DNA of 64,000 nt from the NCBI RefSeq assembly GCF_027579695.1, contig NC_083577.1, forward strand, positions 64,446,741-64,510,740. The letters run 5' to 3'. Every line of letters begins with the position of its first letter. Position 1 is the stretch's first letter. The DNA is from Neoarius graeffei. Taxonomy: Eukaryota > Chordata > Actinopteri > Siluriformes > Ariidae. The position numbers and the translations under genes are program-made. The notes under the pieces were generated by a model, which did not search any database, was not told where the DNA came from, and saw only the letters and a program-made list of their open reading frames with translations. This document shows, piece by piece, positions 32,650 through 42,584 of this stretch.

Positions 32650-32875
32650 CACGGGGAGAGCCACCGTGCTAACTAGGGAATACACCACACTTGTCAACAA
32701 AACGGGGAAAACCACCGCGGGGATGTGAGTGTGTGTGTGCGGGGGTGAACACGGGGTGAACCGCCGTGCACTTCCGATCACGGGAAGAGCCTCCGTGAGC
32801 TTACCTTTCTTGTTCCTTTCCTTCTTTTTTTTTTTTTTTTTAGAATATAAATTCGTTCACGGGGGAACCGCCGTA
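32650..32875 (-). repeat. Five CACGG...CCGTG motifs in the DIRS leader
   Basis: Five 18-19 bp units of the form CACGGGR-RAR-CCNCCGTG begin at 32650, 32701, 32750, 32779 and 32858. The arms can pair, so each unit could fold as a small hairpin. They lie between the ORF1 start and the terminal repeat. The second (32701-32719) and fifth units are imperfect. Confidence 0.8.
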
Positions 32876-32915
32876 CAGGATTCCGGTAATCCGGTAATTA
32901 ACTTGGGATGCTCGA

Positions 32916-33060
32916 ATCAAGCGCGAGAAGAATAAGAGGACGAATGACGTGCTGCAGTGCCTCTTATGCATGAGGTACGTCATCACGACTTCTTTGTTGG
33001 TATAAGTCTCGACTTGCGCTACGCGAAGGATATCATCCACAGGCTGTGCCGCCTCTGGCG
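32916..33060. repeat. DIRS terminal inverted repeat, right
   Basis: Partner of 27787-27931. Its outer extension to 33079 is unique to this end and is mirrored only in the internal complementary region. Confidence 0.9.
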
Positions 33061-33155
33061 GTCAGGAGGCATGAAATAGAACAGTTATTCCACTAAATCT
33101 ATGCATCTCATTGGCTATCGGCTCATGTACAACTCCATTTTGTGGAATAACTGTT

Positions 33156-33601
33156 AAATAACTCATTATGTTTGATTATGTTTCAATTGCCATGCCTATG
33201 ACCACCTAATCATACATAAATCATACATAACAAATCATACAACTTCATGAACTAAATTTATTTTTACTCAACATTGCAAAATGACACGAGTTGTGTTTTT
33301 CATCATCAGAAATTCATTTTTTGCAGGTCCATAGCTATTTTTAAAGTCATTTACATATTTTCTATCACTAATGAAAAATGAATTCTAAATTTGGAAAACA
33401 GTTTAAATATATATCATTTACAGTTTGGGTCCCCCCCCCCCCCCCCCCAAAACATGTGGCGTGATGGAAATGACAGTGAAAGTTTTGTCCCTGGTTGTTT
33501 TTATTGAAATTGCCTGTCAGAATGTTCCCATCATTGTTTATTATACACCAGGCCTACCATGTCTTATGTAATTAAGTGAGGTATATATGTAGGTCAGTGG
33601 A

Positions 33602-33641
<40 letters not shown>

Positions 33642-33645
33642 CACA
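33156..33645. other. Unassigned interval with simple repeats
   Basis: Poly-C run at about 33430-33449 and a (GT)n(AT)n run at about 33602-33641; otherwise featureless. Confidence 0.3.
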
Positions 33646-33647
33646 CA

Positions 33648-34593
33648 CAGTACTGTGCAAAAGTCTTAGGCACATGATAAGAAATCTCATCTCATCATCT
33701 CTAGCCGCTTTATCCTTCTACAGGGTCGCAGGCAAGCTGGAGCCTATCCCAGCTGACTACGGGCGAAAGGCGGGGTACACCCTGGACAAGTCGCCAGGTC
33801 ATCACAGGGCTGACACATAGACACAGACAACCATTCACACTCACATTCACACCTACAGTCAATTTAGAGTCACCAGTTAACCTAACCTGCATGTCTTTGG
33901 ACTGTGGGGGAAACCGGAGCACCCGGAGGAAACCCACGCGGACACGGGGAGAACATGCAAACTCCACACAGAAAGGCCCTCGCCAGCCCCAGGGCTCGAA
34001 CCCAGGACCTTCTTGCTGTGAGGCAACAGCGCTAACCACTACACCACTGTGCCGCCCATGATAAGAAATGCTTTTGACCAAAAATGGCTTCAAAATAATG
34101 AAATGTTTCAACATAAAAAAATAATATTAATAATCCTAGAACCAGCAGTAAGCCATAATAAGTGAAACAAATTCAGTATTTGGTGTGAGACGACCCTTTG
34201 CTTTAAAAAAAAAAAAACAATACCGGTAGCTGTCCCAGGTACAATGAGTGCAGTTTTATGCGGAAATGAGCTGTAGGTTTTACTGAGCATCTTCCAGAAC
34301 CAGCCACAGTTCTTCTGGACACTTTGACTGTCACACTCGCTTCTTCATTTTGCAGCAAAACCCAGTAGCCTTCAGTATGTTTTCTTTTTTAATCTGAAAA
34401 GTGCTCTCTTATGTAATATGCTGCTCAGATACATTTTTTTTCCTGTAACATTTAATTTTGTGCTGGAAAACGAACGTTTGGAACTCTGAAATGTTTTTGT
34501 ACCGACTCGATAATGTAGAAGTCATAAAATAGAAATCTATAACAAAGTTTGTATGAAAAAAAAAACAGGGAGCCTCAGACTTTTGCACAGTAT
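33648..34593. mobile_element. Tc1-like TIR remnant holding a SINE
   Basis: Inverted ends ACAGTACTGTGCAAAAGTCT at about 33648 and its complement (AGACTTTTGCACAGTATT) at about 34575-34593. No transposase ORF. A SINE splits it at 33686-34056. Confidence 0.75.
33686..34056 (-). mobile_element. SINE, full length, with target duplication
   Basis: Same family as 27318-27692. Perfect 13-bp duplication CATGATAAGAAAT at 33673-33685 and 34057-34069. The B box is intact (GGGTTCGAGCCC read on the - strand). Confidence 0.93.
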
Positions 34594-35053
34594 TATTAAA
34601 TTATTATATTGCAAAATAATATAAACTAAACTAAAATAAGATATACGGTAAATTGTAGATATTTCCACCACAGTCTGTAATTTCCACTACAACTTATTCT
34701 GTGGTGGAAATGACATTCTAACAGTTTGTTGCACTATATTAGCGCACTCCCTCGCCATGATAAACCAGTTTTGGTATTGGCACATAATGTATCCAAAATA
34801 CATAAAAATATGCGATTTTTTTCCCCACTTATTTTACATAATTTGACAGATTTACAGCCTGAGTGGAAATGACGCACAATAATAATACTCTGTTTACAAC
34901 TAATAGTTGCCTTGATTTTTCTCCTTTTCTGATCACCACATCCCTCATGTTTGACCTCAACCTTACTCTTCACTGACACTATTGTTTCCTTGGCAACTGC
35001 ATAAACTGTTTTTAAAGGTGACTCTAGTAGTTTAAAATAGTTAGTTGTGGTGG
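34594..35053. other. Unassigned interval
   Basis: AT-rich. The phrase GTGGTGGAAATG or GGTGGAAATGAC recurs several times (about 34700, 34862, 35047) and near 33465, hinting at an old unresolved repeat. Confidence 0.3.
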
Positions 35054-35370
35054 AAATGTCAAGTCAAGTTTATTTCTATAGCGCGTTTAACAAACATTGT
35101 CGCAAAGCAGCTTTACAGAATTTGAACGACTTAAAACATGAGCTAATTTTGTCCCTAATCTATCCCCAATGAGCAAGCCTGTGGCGACAGTGGCAAGGAA
35201 AAACTCCCTCAGACGACACGAGGAAGAAACCTCGAGAGGAACCAGACCCAAAAGGGAACCCATCCTCATTTGGGCAACAACAGACAGCATGACTATAACA
35301 TTAACAGTTTTAACATGAAGACAGTTTCGTTGATGTTGTAACTCTTCATTGACCAATAACTGTGGGATGC
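35054..35370 (-). mobile_element. L2-type LINE 3' tail
   Basis: Same UTR as 3379-3622 and 8094-9290, in reverse. It starts with the GTCAAGTCAAG tail and stem-loop region and is 5' truncated after about 310 bp. Confidence 0.75.
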
Positions 35371-35940
35371 TGATGTTTTACTTGAAAAATTAGTTTAAAA
35401 TGACCCCATGCATTAGAAATTGAAATGGTATTTGTATACTTCATGCTTTCTGAAGACAAGCATGTAAAAGAATCTTTTAAAAGCAATACTTTGAGTGTTT
35501 TAACATTTTAAGATAAGTCTGGGTCTGGGACAAGCATAAAACAGCAAAATTCATTGATAAAAGGCATTTGAGAGCAGTAAAAATGTAATATACAGGCATC
35601 ATTCGATGTCTATTAGGATGCTGTGTGATGTGAACTTCATAAAATTAAATGATTAAAATAAAAATCTGTTAGTTTTGTGGAAAAACAGCCACTGGGACTT
35701 AGAAGTACCTGGAGTTGGAGAAACACTCTTATACATGGTCATATCTCACAAGATCTTATCTGGGGGTTTTCTGTTCAGTTCATGTTGGTTTCAACTCTTA
35801 TGCCAAATGATTATTTTTCTGTGAGCTGTAATGAGCTGGGTCAGGAGCAGTAGGATCTGAAATAACTCATACTTTTGACTTTATTCAATGAAAGTGTTTA
35901 CCTGGGTTGGAATGTTAAGGTTTAAAAAGTGTGTGTATAT

Positions 35941-35953
35941 TTGTGTTTTCCAG
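35941..35953 (+). promoter_or_regulatory. B3GALT1: Candidate splice acceptor of the B3GALT1 exon
   Basis: TTGTGTTTTCCAG is a good 3' splice site 240 bases upstream of the start codon. In vertebrates the B3GALT1 coding exon follows non-coding 5' exons, so an acceptor here fits; it was not otherwise verified. Confidence 0.4.
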
Positions 35954-36193
35954 TTTTTCGATGGAACATGTGGAGGATTCTTGAAAGGAAAATTCAGAGC
36001 CCTATGACAATTTTGTGCAATCTCTGCATGAAGAGAGAGTAGATCAATTTTACTCCAAAGCCATTAGTAACTGACAATTAATATCAAGTGCCACACAGAT
36101 GCAGCGTTGGGCTGCTTTGCCTGAAGCACCGTTACTAATGGCTAGGATGCTACTTGATATTCAGCAACGTAAACACACATAAAACGCTCCATA

Positions 36194-37186
36194 ATGCCTT
36201 CAAAAGTGTCATGCCTATATGTGTTGACAGTTGTTTGTTGGGCAAGTGCCCTGTGGTATCTCAGCATATCCAGACCCACAAATTCATTAGTTGGGCAGCT
36301 GACTGTGCCCGCACGCAAAACCGTTAAGTCACAAAGAACCACCAACACCACATTTAACAACATCCGAACCCGCCCATTAAACCCCCATGCATTTGATTTC
36401 ATTATTAACGAGCCCAAGAAATGTGAGACCAACGTGCCATTCCTGGTTATCCTCATCAGCACGACACATAAGGAGTTTGATGCTCGGCAGGCGATTCGGG
36501 AAACCTGGGGCGATGAGAGCACATTCAGTGACCTTCGCATCATAACACTCTTCCTCCTTGGCCGCAGCACAGACAACATGCTCAATCAGATGGTGGAGCA
36601 AGAGAGTCAGATCTTCCATGACATTGTAGTGGAGGACTTTGTAGATTCCTACCATAACCTGACTCTAAAGACGCTGATGGGTATGCGCTGGGTGGCCACC
36701 TTCTGCAACCAGGCCAAGTACGTGATGAAGACGGACAGTGACATTTTTGTCAACATGGACAACCTGGTGTACAAGTTGCTAAAACCAGACACCAAGCCCA
36801 GACGGAGGTATTTCACAGGCTACGTCATAAACGGCTCACCTATTCGGGATATACGCAGTAAATGGTACATGCCCAGAGACCTGTACCCAGAAAGCAAGTA
36901 TCCACCATTCTGCTCCGGCACAGGCTACGTCTTCTCAGCAGACGTGGCTGAGCTGATCTATAAGACGTCCCTTCACACCCGTCTGCTTCATTTGGAGGAT
37001 GTTTATGTAGGCGTTTGCTTACGGAAGCTTGGGATTCACCCGTATCAGAACAGTGGCTTCAATCATTGGAAAATGGCTTACAGCCTCTGTAGGTACCGTC
37101 GAGTCATCACCGTGCATCAGATCTCTCCTGAAGAGATCCATCGGATCTGGAACGACATGTCCAGCAAGAAACACCTCAAATGTTAG
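36194..37186 (+). CDS. B3GALT1: Beta-1,3-galactosyltransferase 1
   Basis: Golgi type II membrane enzyme (GT31 family) that adds galactose in beta-1,3 linkage to terminal N-acetylglucosamine, building type 1 chains. Single coding exon of 330 aa; the human protein is 326 aa. The first Met is followed by a short cytoplasmic tail and a signal anchor (residues about 6-26, CLYVLTVVCWASALWYLSI). Family motifs in order: RQAIRETWG (about 98-106), FLLG (119-122), EDFVDSYHNLTLKT (147-160), the metal-binding DSD in KTDSDIFVN (181-183), PPFCSGTGYVFS (237-248) and LEDVYVG (268-273). N-glycosylation sites at NTT (51) and NLT (155). The C-terminus HQISPEEIHRIWNDMSSKKH is almost identical to the mammalian protein. 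No breaks. The long luminal domain is strongly conserved; differences cluster in the stem at residues 25-60. Confidence 0.97.
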   Translation: MPSKVSCLYVLTVVCWASALWYLSISRPTNSLVGQLTVPARKTVKSQRTTNTTFNNIRTRPLNPHAFDFIINEPKKCETNVPFLVILISTTHKEFDARQAIRETWGDESTFSDLRIITLFLLGRSTDNMLNQMVEQESQIFHDIVVEDFVDSYHNLTLKTLMGMRWVATFCNQAKYVMKTDSDIFVNMDNLVYKLLKPDTKPRRRYFTGYVINGSPIRDIRSKWYMPRDLYPESKYPPFCSGTGYVFSADVAELIYKTSLHTRLLHLEDVYVGVCLRKLGIHPYQNSGFNHWKMAYSLCRYRRVITVHQISPEEIHRIWNDMSSKKHLKC

Positions 37187-37702
37187 TAACGCCTGAGGAA
37201 TAACCTCTATCTGTATTGATTTTTTAAAAAATATATATATAGAGAGAGAGACACTGGACATTAAAAGACATCTGTGAAGCCTGGAGAACATATACAGAGT
37301 TCTCCTTAAAAAAAAATCCCAAGAACAGCCTGTGACACCTTGAGCCATTTGTAAGTAAAATAGGTAAAGGTCAGCTCAAACTCCTCCAACAGTGAAGAAT
37401 ATGTTACTGTTGACGTGCAACTGTAAAGTACATGGATAAATACATCAACAGTGTGAGTGTTATTGCCGTGCCCGTTTAATTGCCTCAAGAGAGGGTGCAC
37501 TGTGCTTTATTTGAGTACCTTAAACGCTAATTAATTCATAAACGGTCTTCTGCACTGTAATAATTCAGCTCAACAAAAGTGTGCTCTGAGTTCAATGAAA
37601 CCAAACATTAATGTCTTTGATGTTATTTCCTTTCAATGCACATAGTTTTGTTGGATATAATTAAGTGTTGATGTAATCAGCACTAATGACAAGTGTTAAA
37701 CC

Positions 37703-37705
<3 letters not shown>
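37187..37705 (+). other. B3GALT1 3' UTR, probable
   Basis: Follows the TAG stop. No AATAAA found before the TA microsatellite at 37706, so the transcript end is not placed. Confidence 0.4.

Positions 37706-37707
<2 letters not shown>

Positions 37708-37771
<64 letters not shown>
37708..37771. repeat. (AT)n microsatellite
   Basis: About 32 AT units abutting the left end of Tc1 copy B. Confidence 0.95.
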
Positions 37772-37778
<7 letters not shown>

Positions 37779-37970
37779 ACCCCGATTCCAAAAAAGTTGG
37801 GACAAAGTACAAATTGTAAATAAAAACGTAATGCAATGATGTGGAAGTTTCAAAATTCCATATTTTATTCAGAATAGAACATAGATGACGTATCATTTAA
37901 AGAGAAAAATTAGGTGATTTTAAATTTCATGACAACACCACATCTCAAAAAAGTTGGGACAAGGCCATGT

Positions 37971-39498
37971 TTACCACTGTGAGACATCCCCTTTTCTCTT
38001 TACAACAGTCTGTAAACGTCTGGGGACTGAGGAGACAAGTTGCTCAAGTTTAGGGATAAGAATGTTAACCCATTCTTGTCTAATGTAGGATTGTAGTTGC
38101 TCAGCTGTCTTAGGTCTTTTTTTGTCGTATCTTCCGTTTTATAATGCGCCAAATGTTTTCTGTGGGTGAAAGATCTGGACTGCGGGCTGGCCAGTTCAGT
38201 ACCCGGACCCTTCTTCTACGCAGCCATGATGCTGTAATTGATGCACTATGTGGTTTGGCATTGTCATGTTGGAAAATGCAAGGTCTTCCCTGAAAGAGAT
38301 GTCGTCTGGATGGGAGCATATGTTGCTCTAGAACCTGGATATACCTTTCAGCATTGACGGTGTCTTTCCAGATGTGTAAGCTGCCCATGCCACACACACT
38401 AATGCAACCCCATACCATCAGAGATGCAGGCTTCTGAACTGAGCGCTAATAACAACTTGGATCGTCCTTCTCCTCTTTAGTCCGAATGACACGGCATCCC
38501 TGATTTCCATAAAGAACTTCAAATTTTGATTCGTCTGACCACAGAGCAGTTTTCCACTTTGCCACAGTCCATTTTAACTCTTTACCCCTTAATGACGACC
38601 CCATGTATATCCCATAATGATGACATTTGACGACTCTGAATTTGCCTCTACATACGTATTTTACCCTTGACAGGTATCCCAGGTGAATATTTATGATAAA
38701 ATGTATGAATTTTGAAAAGATAATTGAACAACGTTATATAAAGCATCTTTGTAAAGTTGCAGTAATCATTTATTATACACTATTTGACATGAGTTCTTCA
38801 TGTAAAATGTGAAGATTGGTTTTCACACAGGTATTACCTTTCAGACACTACCTGTGAGTTGGTGAATGTTGAAACATAACTTTATTAGTGGTTTTTGCAT
38901 TCTGGGTCATGCCCTCTTTTCAAAAATGTATGATATGTCATGATTGTTTCAACATAATGAAGGAGAAAACTGATATGAATAAATCCTTGTCTTTAGACTT
39001 TTTTTTCTTGTAAATATGTTCTCAGGGTGAACAGGTATACAAGGGTGGCTGTAGCAACTGCTTTAAGGGGTAAAGAGTTAAATGAGCCTTGGCCCAGAGA
39101 AGACGTCTGCGCTTCTGGATCATGTTTAGATACGGCTTCTTCTTTGAACTATAGAGTTTTAGCTGGCAACGGCGGATGGCACGGTGAATTGTGTTCACAG
39201 ATAATGTTCTCTGGAAATATTCCTGAGCCCATTTTGTGATTTCCAATACAGAAGCATGCCTGTATGTGATGCAGTGCCGTCTAAGGGCCCGAAGATCACG
39301 GGCACCCAGTATGGTTTTCCGGCCTTGACCCTTACGCACAGAGATTCTTCCAGATTCTCTGAATCTTTCGATGATATTATGCACTGTAGATGATGATATG
39401 TTCAAACTTTTTGCAATTTTACACTGTCTAACTCCTTTCTGATATTGCTCCACTATTTGTCGGTGCAGAATTAGGGGGATTGGTGATCCTCTTCCCAT
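37971..39498 (-). pseudogene. Tc1 transposase copy B, interrupted
   Basis: Starts at 39498 (MGRGSPIPLILHRQIVEQY). The N-terminal part is open for 158 codons until it runs into the insertion at 39077. Beyond it, the frame resumes at about 38573; a CAG-to-TAG change lies near 38445, and an extra T in a T-run at about 38117-38124 shifts the C-terminus. Unlike copy A, the catalytic glutamate is kept (LSPTENIW), with QHDNAKPHS 34 residues earlier. Codons 24 and 231, which are stops in copy A, are intact here. Confidence 0.9.
38578..39077. mobile_element. TTAA-specific MITE (piggyBac-like)
   Basis: 500 bp between TTAA sites (38574-38577, 39078-39081) with 15-bp inverted ends CTCTTTACCCCTTAA and TTAAGGGGTAAAGAG. 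No ORF. Tc1 copy A has a single TTAA at the same place, the exact empty site. TTAA duplication and the ends fit piggyBac; Kolobok also uses TTAA. Confidence 0.9.
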
Positions 39499-39858
39499 CT
39501 TTACTTCTGAGAGCCGCTGCTACTCCAAGATGCTCTTTTTATACCCAGTCATGTTAATGACCTATTGCCAATTGACCTAATGAGTTGCAATTTGGTCCTC
39601 CAGCTGTTCCTTTTTTGTACCTTTAACTTTTCCAGCCTCTTATTGCCCCTGTCCCAACTTTTTTGAGATGTGTTGCTGTCATGAAATTTCAAATGAGCCA
39701 ACATTTGGCATGAAATTTCAAAATGTCTCACTTTCGACATTTGATATATTGTATATATTCTATTGTGAATACAATATCAGTTTTTGAGATTTGTAAATTA
39801 TTGCATTCTGTTTTTATTTACAATTTGTACTTTGTCCCAACTTTTTTGGAATCGGGGT

Positions 39859-39864
<6 letters not shown>

Positions 39865-39903
<39 letters not shown>
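39865..39903. repeat. (TA)n microsatellite
   Basis: About 19 TA units after Tc1 copy B. Confidence 0.95.
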
Positions 39904-39905
<2 letters not shown>

Positions 39906-41071
39906 CAACAGATGCTTTTGTTTCACGTGGAAACACCGGAGTTCTTTTTGTTTACATGTTGTTGTGTTGACAGAAAAAATTATTTTCTAAAAAGAAAAAA
40001 AAATGTATAACTCATTATTTATAATAACAGCTGTAACTATTTTATTTATTTCTGTAATCAATGCTTATCCTTACTTCAGCTCCAGCTTGCTTATCTTTGT
40101 ATTATTGCTGCATATGCATATTATATATTGATTACTTACCACTTAGTACCAAGTATCCTATAAAGCGCATTTACTGTATTTGGTAAAAGGCACTGTAAAG
40201 ACGTTCCTTGGAGGAATGTTTATCTTGTATATGTTCCATATTAATCTAGGAGAAGAACTTTAATGAAAATGACTGAACAGTGGAAACTTTATATTTTCTA
40301 AAACTTAACTGTGGGGGCCAAAATTTAATTTTCCTGTGTTTTATTTTTTTATTCACTCATAATATTGAACAATTTGTGACATTCAGTTGTGAAAAGCATA
40401 AATAATGGGAAAACTGTCCCTATGGGAGGTTGTTGTATTCTATTATATTGTGGATTTTTTTTTTTTACATAAATGCAATCGTACAGCAGTTTCTTTTTAG
40501 TATTAATCTCTTTCATTGTACTGCATTTTTGTTCATTTTCATGTAAGCTCTATGATCCCATTTCAATCAACATGCACTTTGCTTGTAAATTTGTTTCCCT
40601 ATTTACTGTTTATTAATGCACTCTATGAATTTTGGGGCTACATTCACATCAAATCTTATCTTGAGTTCTCCAAAGCAGCCCTAAAAGCTCCCAAGAGTTT
40701 CTCCTTAAAACCTGTTAATGAAACTGCTGAAAGGAACTTTTACTACAGATTTTTCTAAACCAAGATGGAGGGTTGGGTTAGATCCCATTGCTATAGATGA
40801 CTTCCTGTTTCCTGAAGAAATATTGACAGTGATTGGCTAATGCAGTAGCGACCTGTACGGTAAACAGATAAACAAAAGCAGGTCATGAAAATCAAAAGCA
40901 GGTAGAGAAGCCAGCTCACATCTCCAAGGTTCGATCCTGAGCTTGGGCTACTGTCTGTGTAGAACTCCTCCCTCCTAGTTCCCAAACCCATGGTGGTATG
41001 TGAATTGGTTATACTAAAAGGACCCCTAGGTGTAAATGAGTTTGTGAATGTGTGTGCATGGTGTTCTTTAG
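39904..41071. other. Unassigned interval
   Basis: Intergenic or 3' UTR sequence between B3GALT1 and STK39. No gene or clear repeat seen. Confidence 0.3.
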
Positions 41072-41437
41072 AAGAAGCCTTTATTTGTCACATATACACT
41101 CAAGCACAGTGAAATTCCTCCTCTGCATTTAACCCGGCTGAAGCAGTGAACAGAAGCATGCATGCACGCACACACACACACCCAGAGCAGTGGACAGCTA
41201 TGCTACAGCACCCGGGGAGTAGTTAGGCGTTAGGTGCCTTGCTCAAGGGCACTTCAGCCCAAGGCTGCCCCATGTTAACCTAACCTTATGTCTTTGGACT
41301 GTAGGGGAAACCGGAGGAAACCCACGCAGACACGGGGAGAACATGCAAACTCCACACAGAAAGGCCCTGTTGGCCACTGGGCTCAAACCCAGAACCTTCT
41401 TGCCGTGAGGCGACAGTACTAACCACAACACCACCAT
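41072..41437 (-). mobile_element. Chimeric SINE
   Basis: The 3' part (41072-41272) matches the second SINE family (tail GAAGAAGCCTTTATTTGTC and core GCTCAAGGGCACTTCAG). It joins directly to the 5' half of the Mermaid-like family (41274-41437, with GGGCTCAAACCCAGAA B box). Both halves share orientation. Confidence 0.6.
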
Positions 41438-41694
41438 GATAGATTGGTATCACCTCCAAAATATTCCTGTGTAAAGGGTGTTCCTGGAATAGGCTCTGGA
41501 TTCACCAAACCCTGACTAGGATAAAGTGCTTGATGAAGATGAAATGAATGAATGCTAGAAAGTAAAAGTGCAAATCGAGACTCTCACAGGTCAAATACCT
41601 TCTTCTTTTCCTTATAGCCAGCAAGGGCTGTAAGGGCACCACTGATGACTGATAATAGTCCATCATTGGCATGTCTAGGGCATTTAAAACTTAG

Positions 41695-41925
41695 CGGAGC
41701 CCATCCCCTCTCCAAGCTTGATCAACGGACAGTTTAGAGTAGCCAGTTAACCTAACTACGTCTTTGGACTGTGGGGGAAACTGGAGCACCCGGAGGAAGC
41801 CCAAGCAGACACTGGGAGAACATGCAAACTCCACACAGGAAAGCCCATCGTCGGCCACTGGGCTCGAACCCAGAACCTTCTTGCTGTGAAGCGACAGTGC
41901 TAACCGTTACACCACCATGCTGCCC
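41695..41925 (-). mobile_element. SINE head fragment
   Basis: 5' half of the Mermaid-like SINE, with B box GGGCTCGAACCCAG and the head TGTAACGGTTAGCACT read on the - strand. The 3' half is absent. Confidence 0.75.
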
Positions 41926-42011
41926 TATGTCAAATATATTCTTGGCAGTCTGTGCTATACCATTGTGTATCCATGCCCCCCACCAAGTTCCAGACAGTTT
42001 GTATACATTTT

Positions 42012-42372
42012 CTCATCTCATTATCTCTAGCCGCTTTATCCTGTTCTACAGGGTCACAGGCAAGCTGGAGCCTATCCCAGCCAACTATGGGCGAAAGGCA
42101 GGGTACACCCTGGACAAGTCGCCAGGTCATCACAGGGCTGACACATAGACACAGACAACCATTCACACTCACGGTCAATTTAGAGTCACCAGTTAACCTA
42201 ACCTGCATGTCTTTGGACTGTGGGGGAAACCGGAGCACCTGGAGGAAACCCACGCGGACACGGGGAGAACATGCAAACTCCACACAGAAAGGCCCTCGCC
42301 AGCCACGGGGCTCGAACCCAGACCTTCTTGCTGTGAGGCGACAGCGTTAGCCACTACACCACCGTGCCGCCC
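42012..42372 (-). mobile_element. SINE, full length, with target duplication
   Basis: Mermaid-like. Perfect 12-bp duplication TGTATACATTTT at 42000-42011 and 42373-42384. A small deletion removes one of the CACTCACA blocks. Confidence 0.93.
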
Positions 42373-42465
42373 TGTATACATTTTGCAAACAAGAAAACCT
42401 ATTTGACGTGCAAGTATATAGATTATATTCAGACTATACTCCATATAGTATGAAAGCAACAACAT

Positions 42466-42584
42466 CCATCCATCAATCTATTATCTATACCGCTCATCCA
42501 CCAGGGTCGCGAAAGAAGCTGGAGCTAATCCCAGCTGTCTTCGGGTGAGAGGCGGGGTACACCATAGGCAGGTCACCAGTCTGA
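42466..42584 (-). mobile_element. SINE tail fragment
   Basis: CATCCATCCATCAATC tail complement and the AGGGTCGCGAAAG body only. Confidence 0.7.

Larger units (their letters stand above)
27741..33082 (-). mobile_element. DIRS-type tyrosine-recombinase retrotransposon
   Basis: A 5.3-kb element with the full DIRS plan, read on the - strand: inverted terminal repeat, leader, gag-like ORF1, RT/RNase H/methyltransferase-like ORF2, overlapping tyrosine recombinase ORF3, internal complementary region, second inverted terminal repeat. AAC occurs at both edges (27741-27743, 33080-33082) and no longer target duplication is seen, as expected for recombinase-mediated integration of a circle. All three ORFs are open, so the element may be recent or even functional. 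This is the best-preserved mobile element in the window. Confidence 0.93.
26951..33155 (+). mobile_element. Older repeat (Crypton-like?) holding SINE and DIRS
   Basis: Three separated parts (26951-27305, 27705-27743, 33083-33155) match in order the uninterrupted repeat at 62379-63095. The ends are TTCTATCCACATTCACT and, after a 14-bp inverted pair AACAGTTATTCCAC/GTGGAATAACTGTT, the 3' terminus. A short exon-like ORF (EPTENEIKTLLENK at about 27068) is shared. In the other copy further downstream exon text resembles fish Crypton/KIAA1958-like proteins, hence the tentative name. Confidence 0.5.
37777..39860 (-). mobile_element. Tc1-like transposon, copy B, with insertion
   Basis: Same family as 23974-25578, with matching ends (AACCCCGATTCC and its complement). 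It is about 500 bp longer because of the TTAA-flanked insertion at 38578-39077. Flanked on both sides by TA microsatellites. Confidence 0.93.

Noticed and set aside
36142-36655. Antisense ORFs over B3GALT1
   Set aside because: Shadows of the strongly conserved coding exon.
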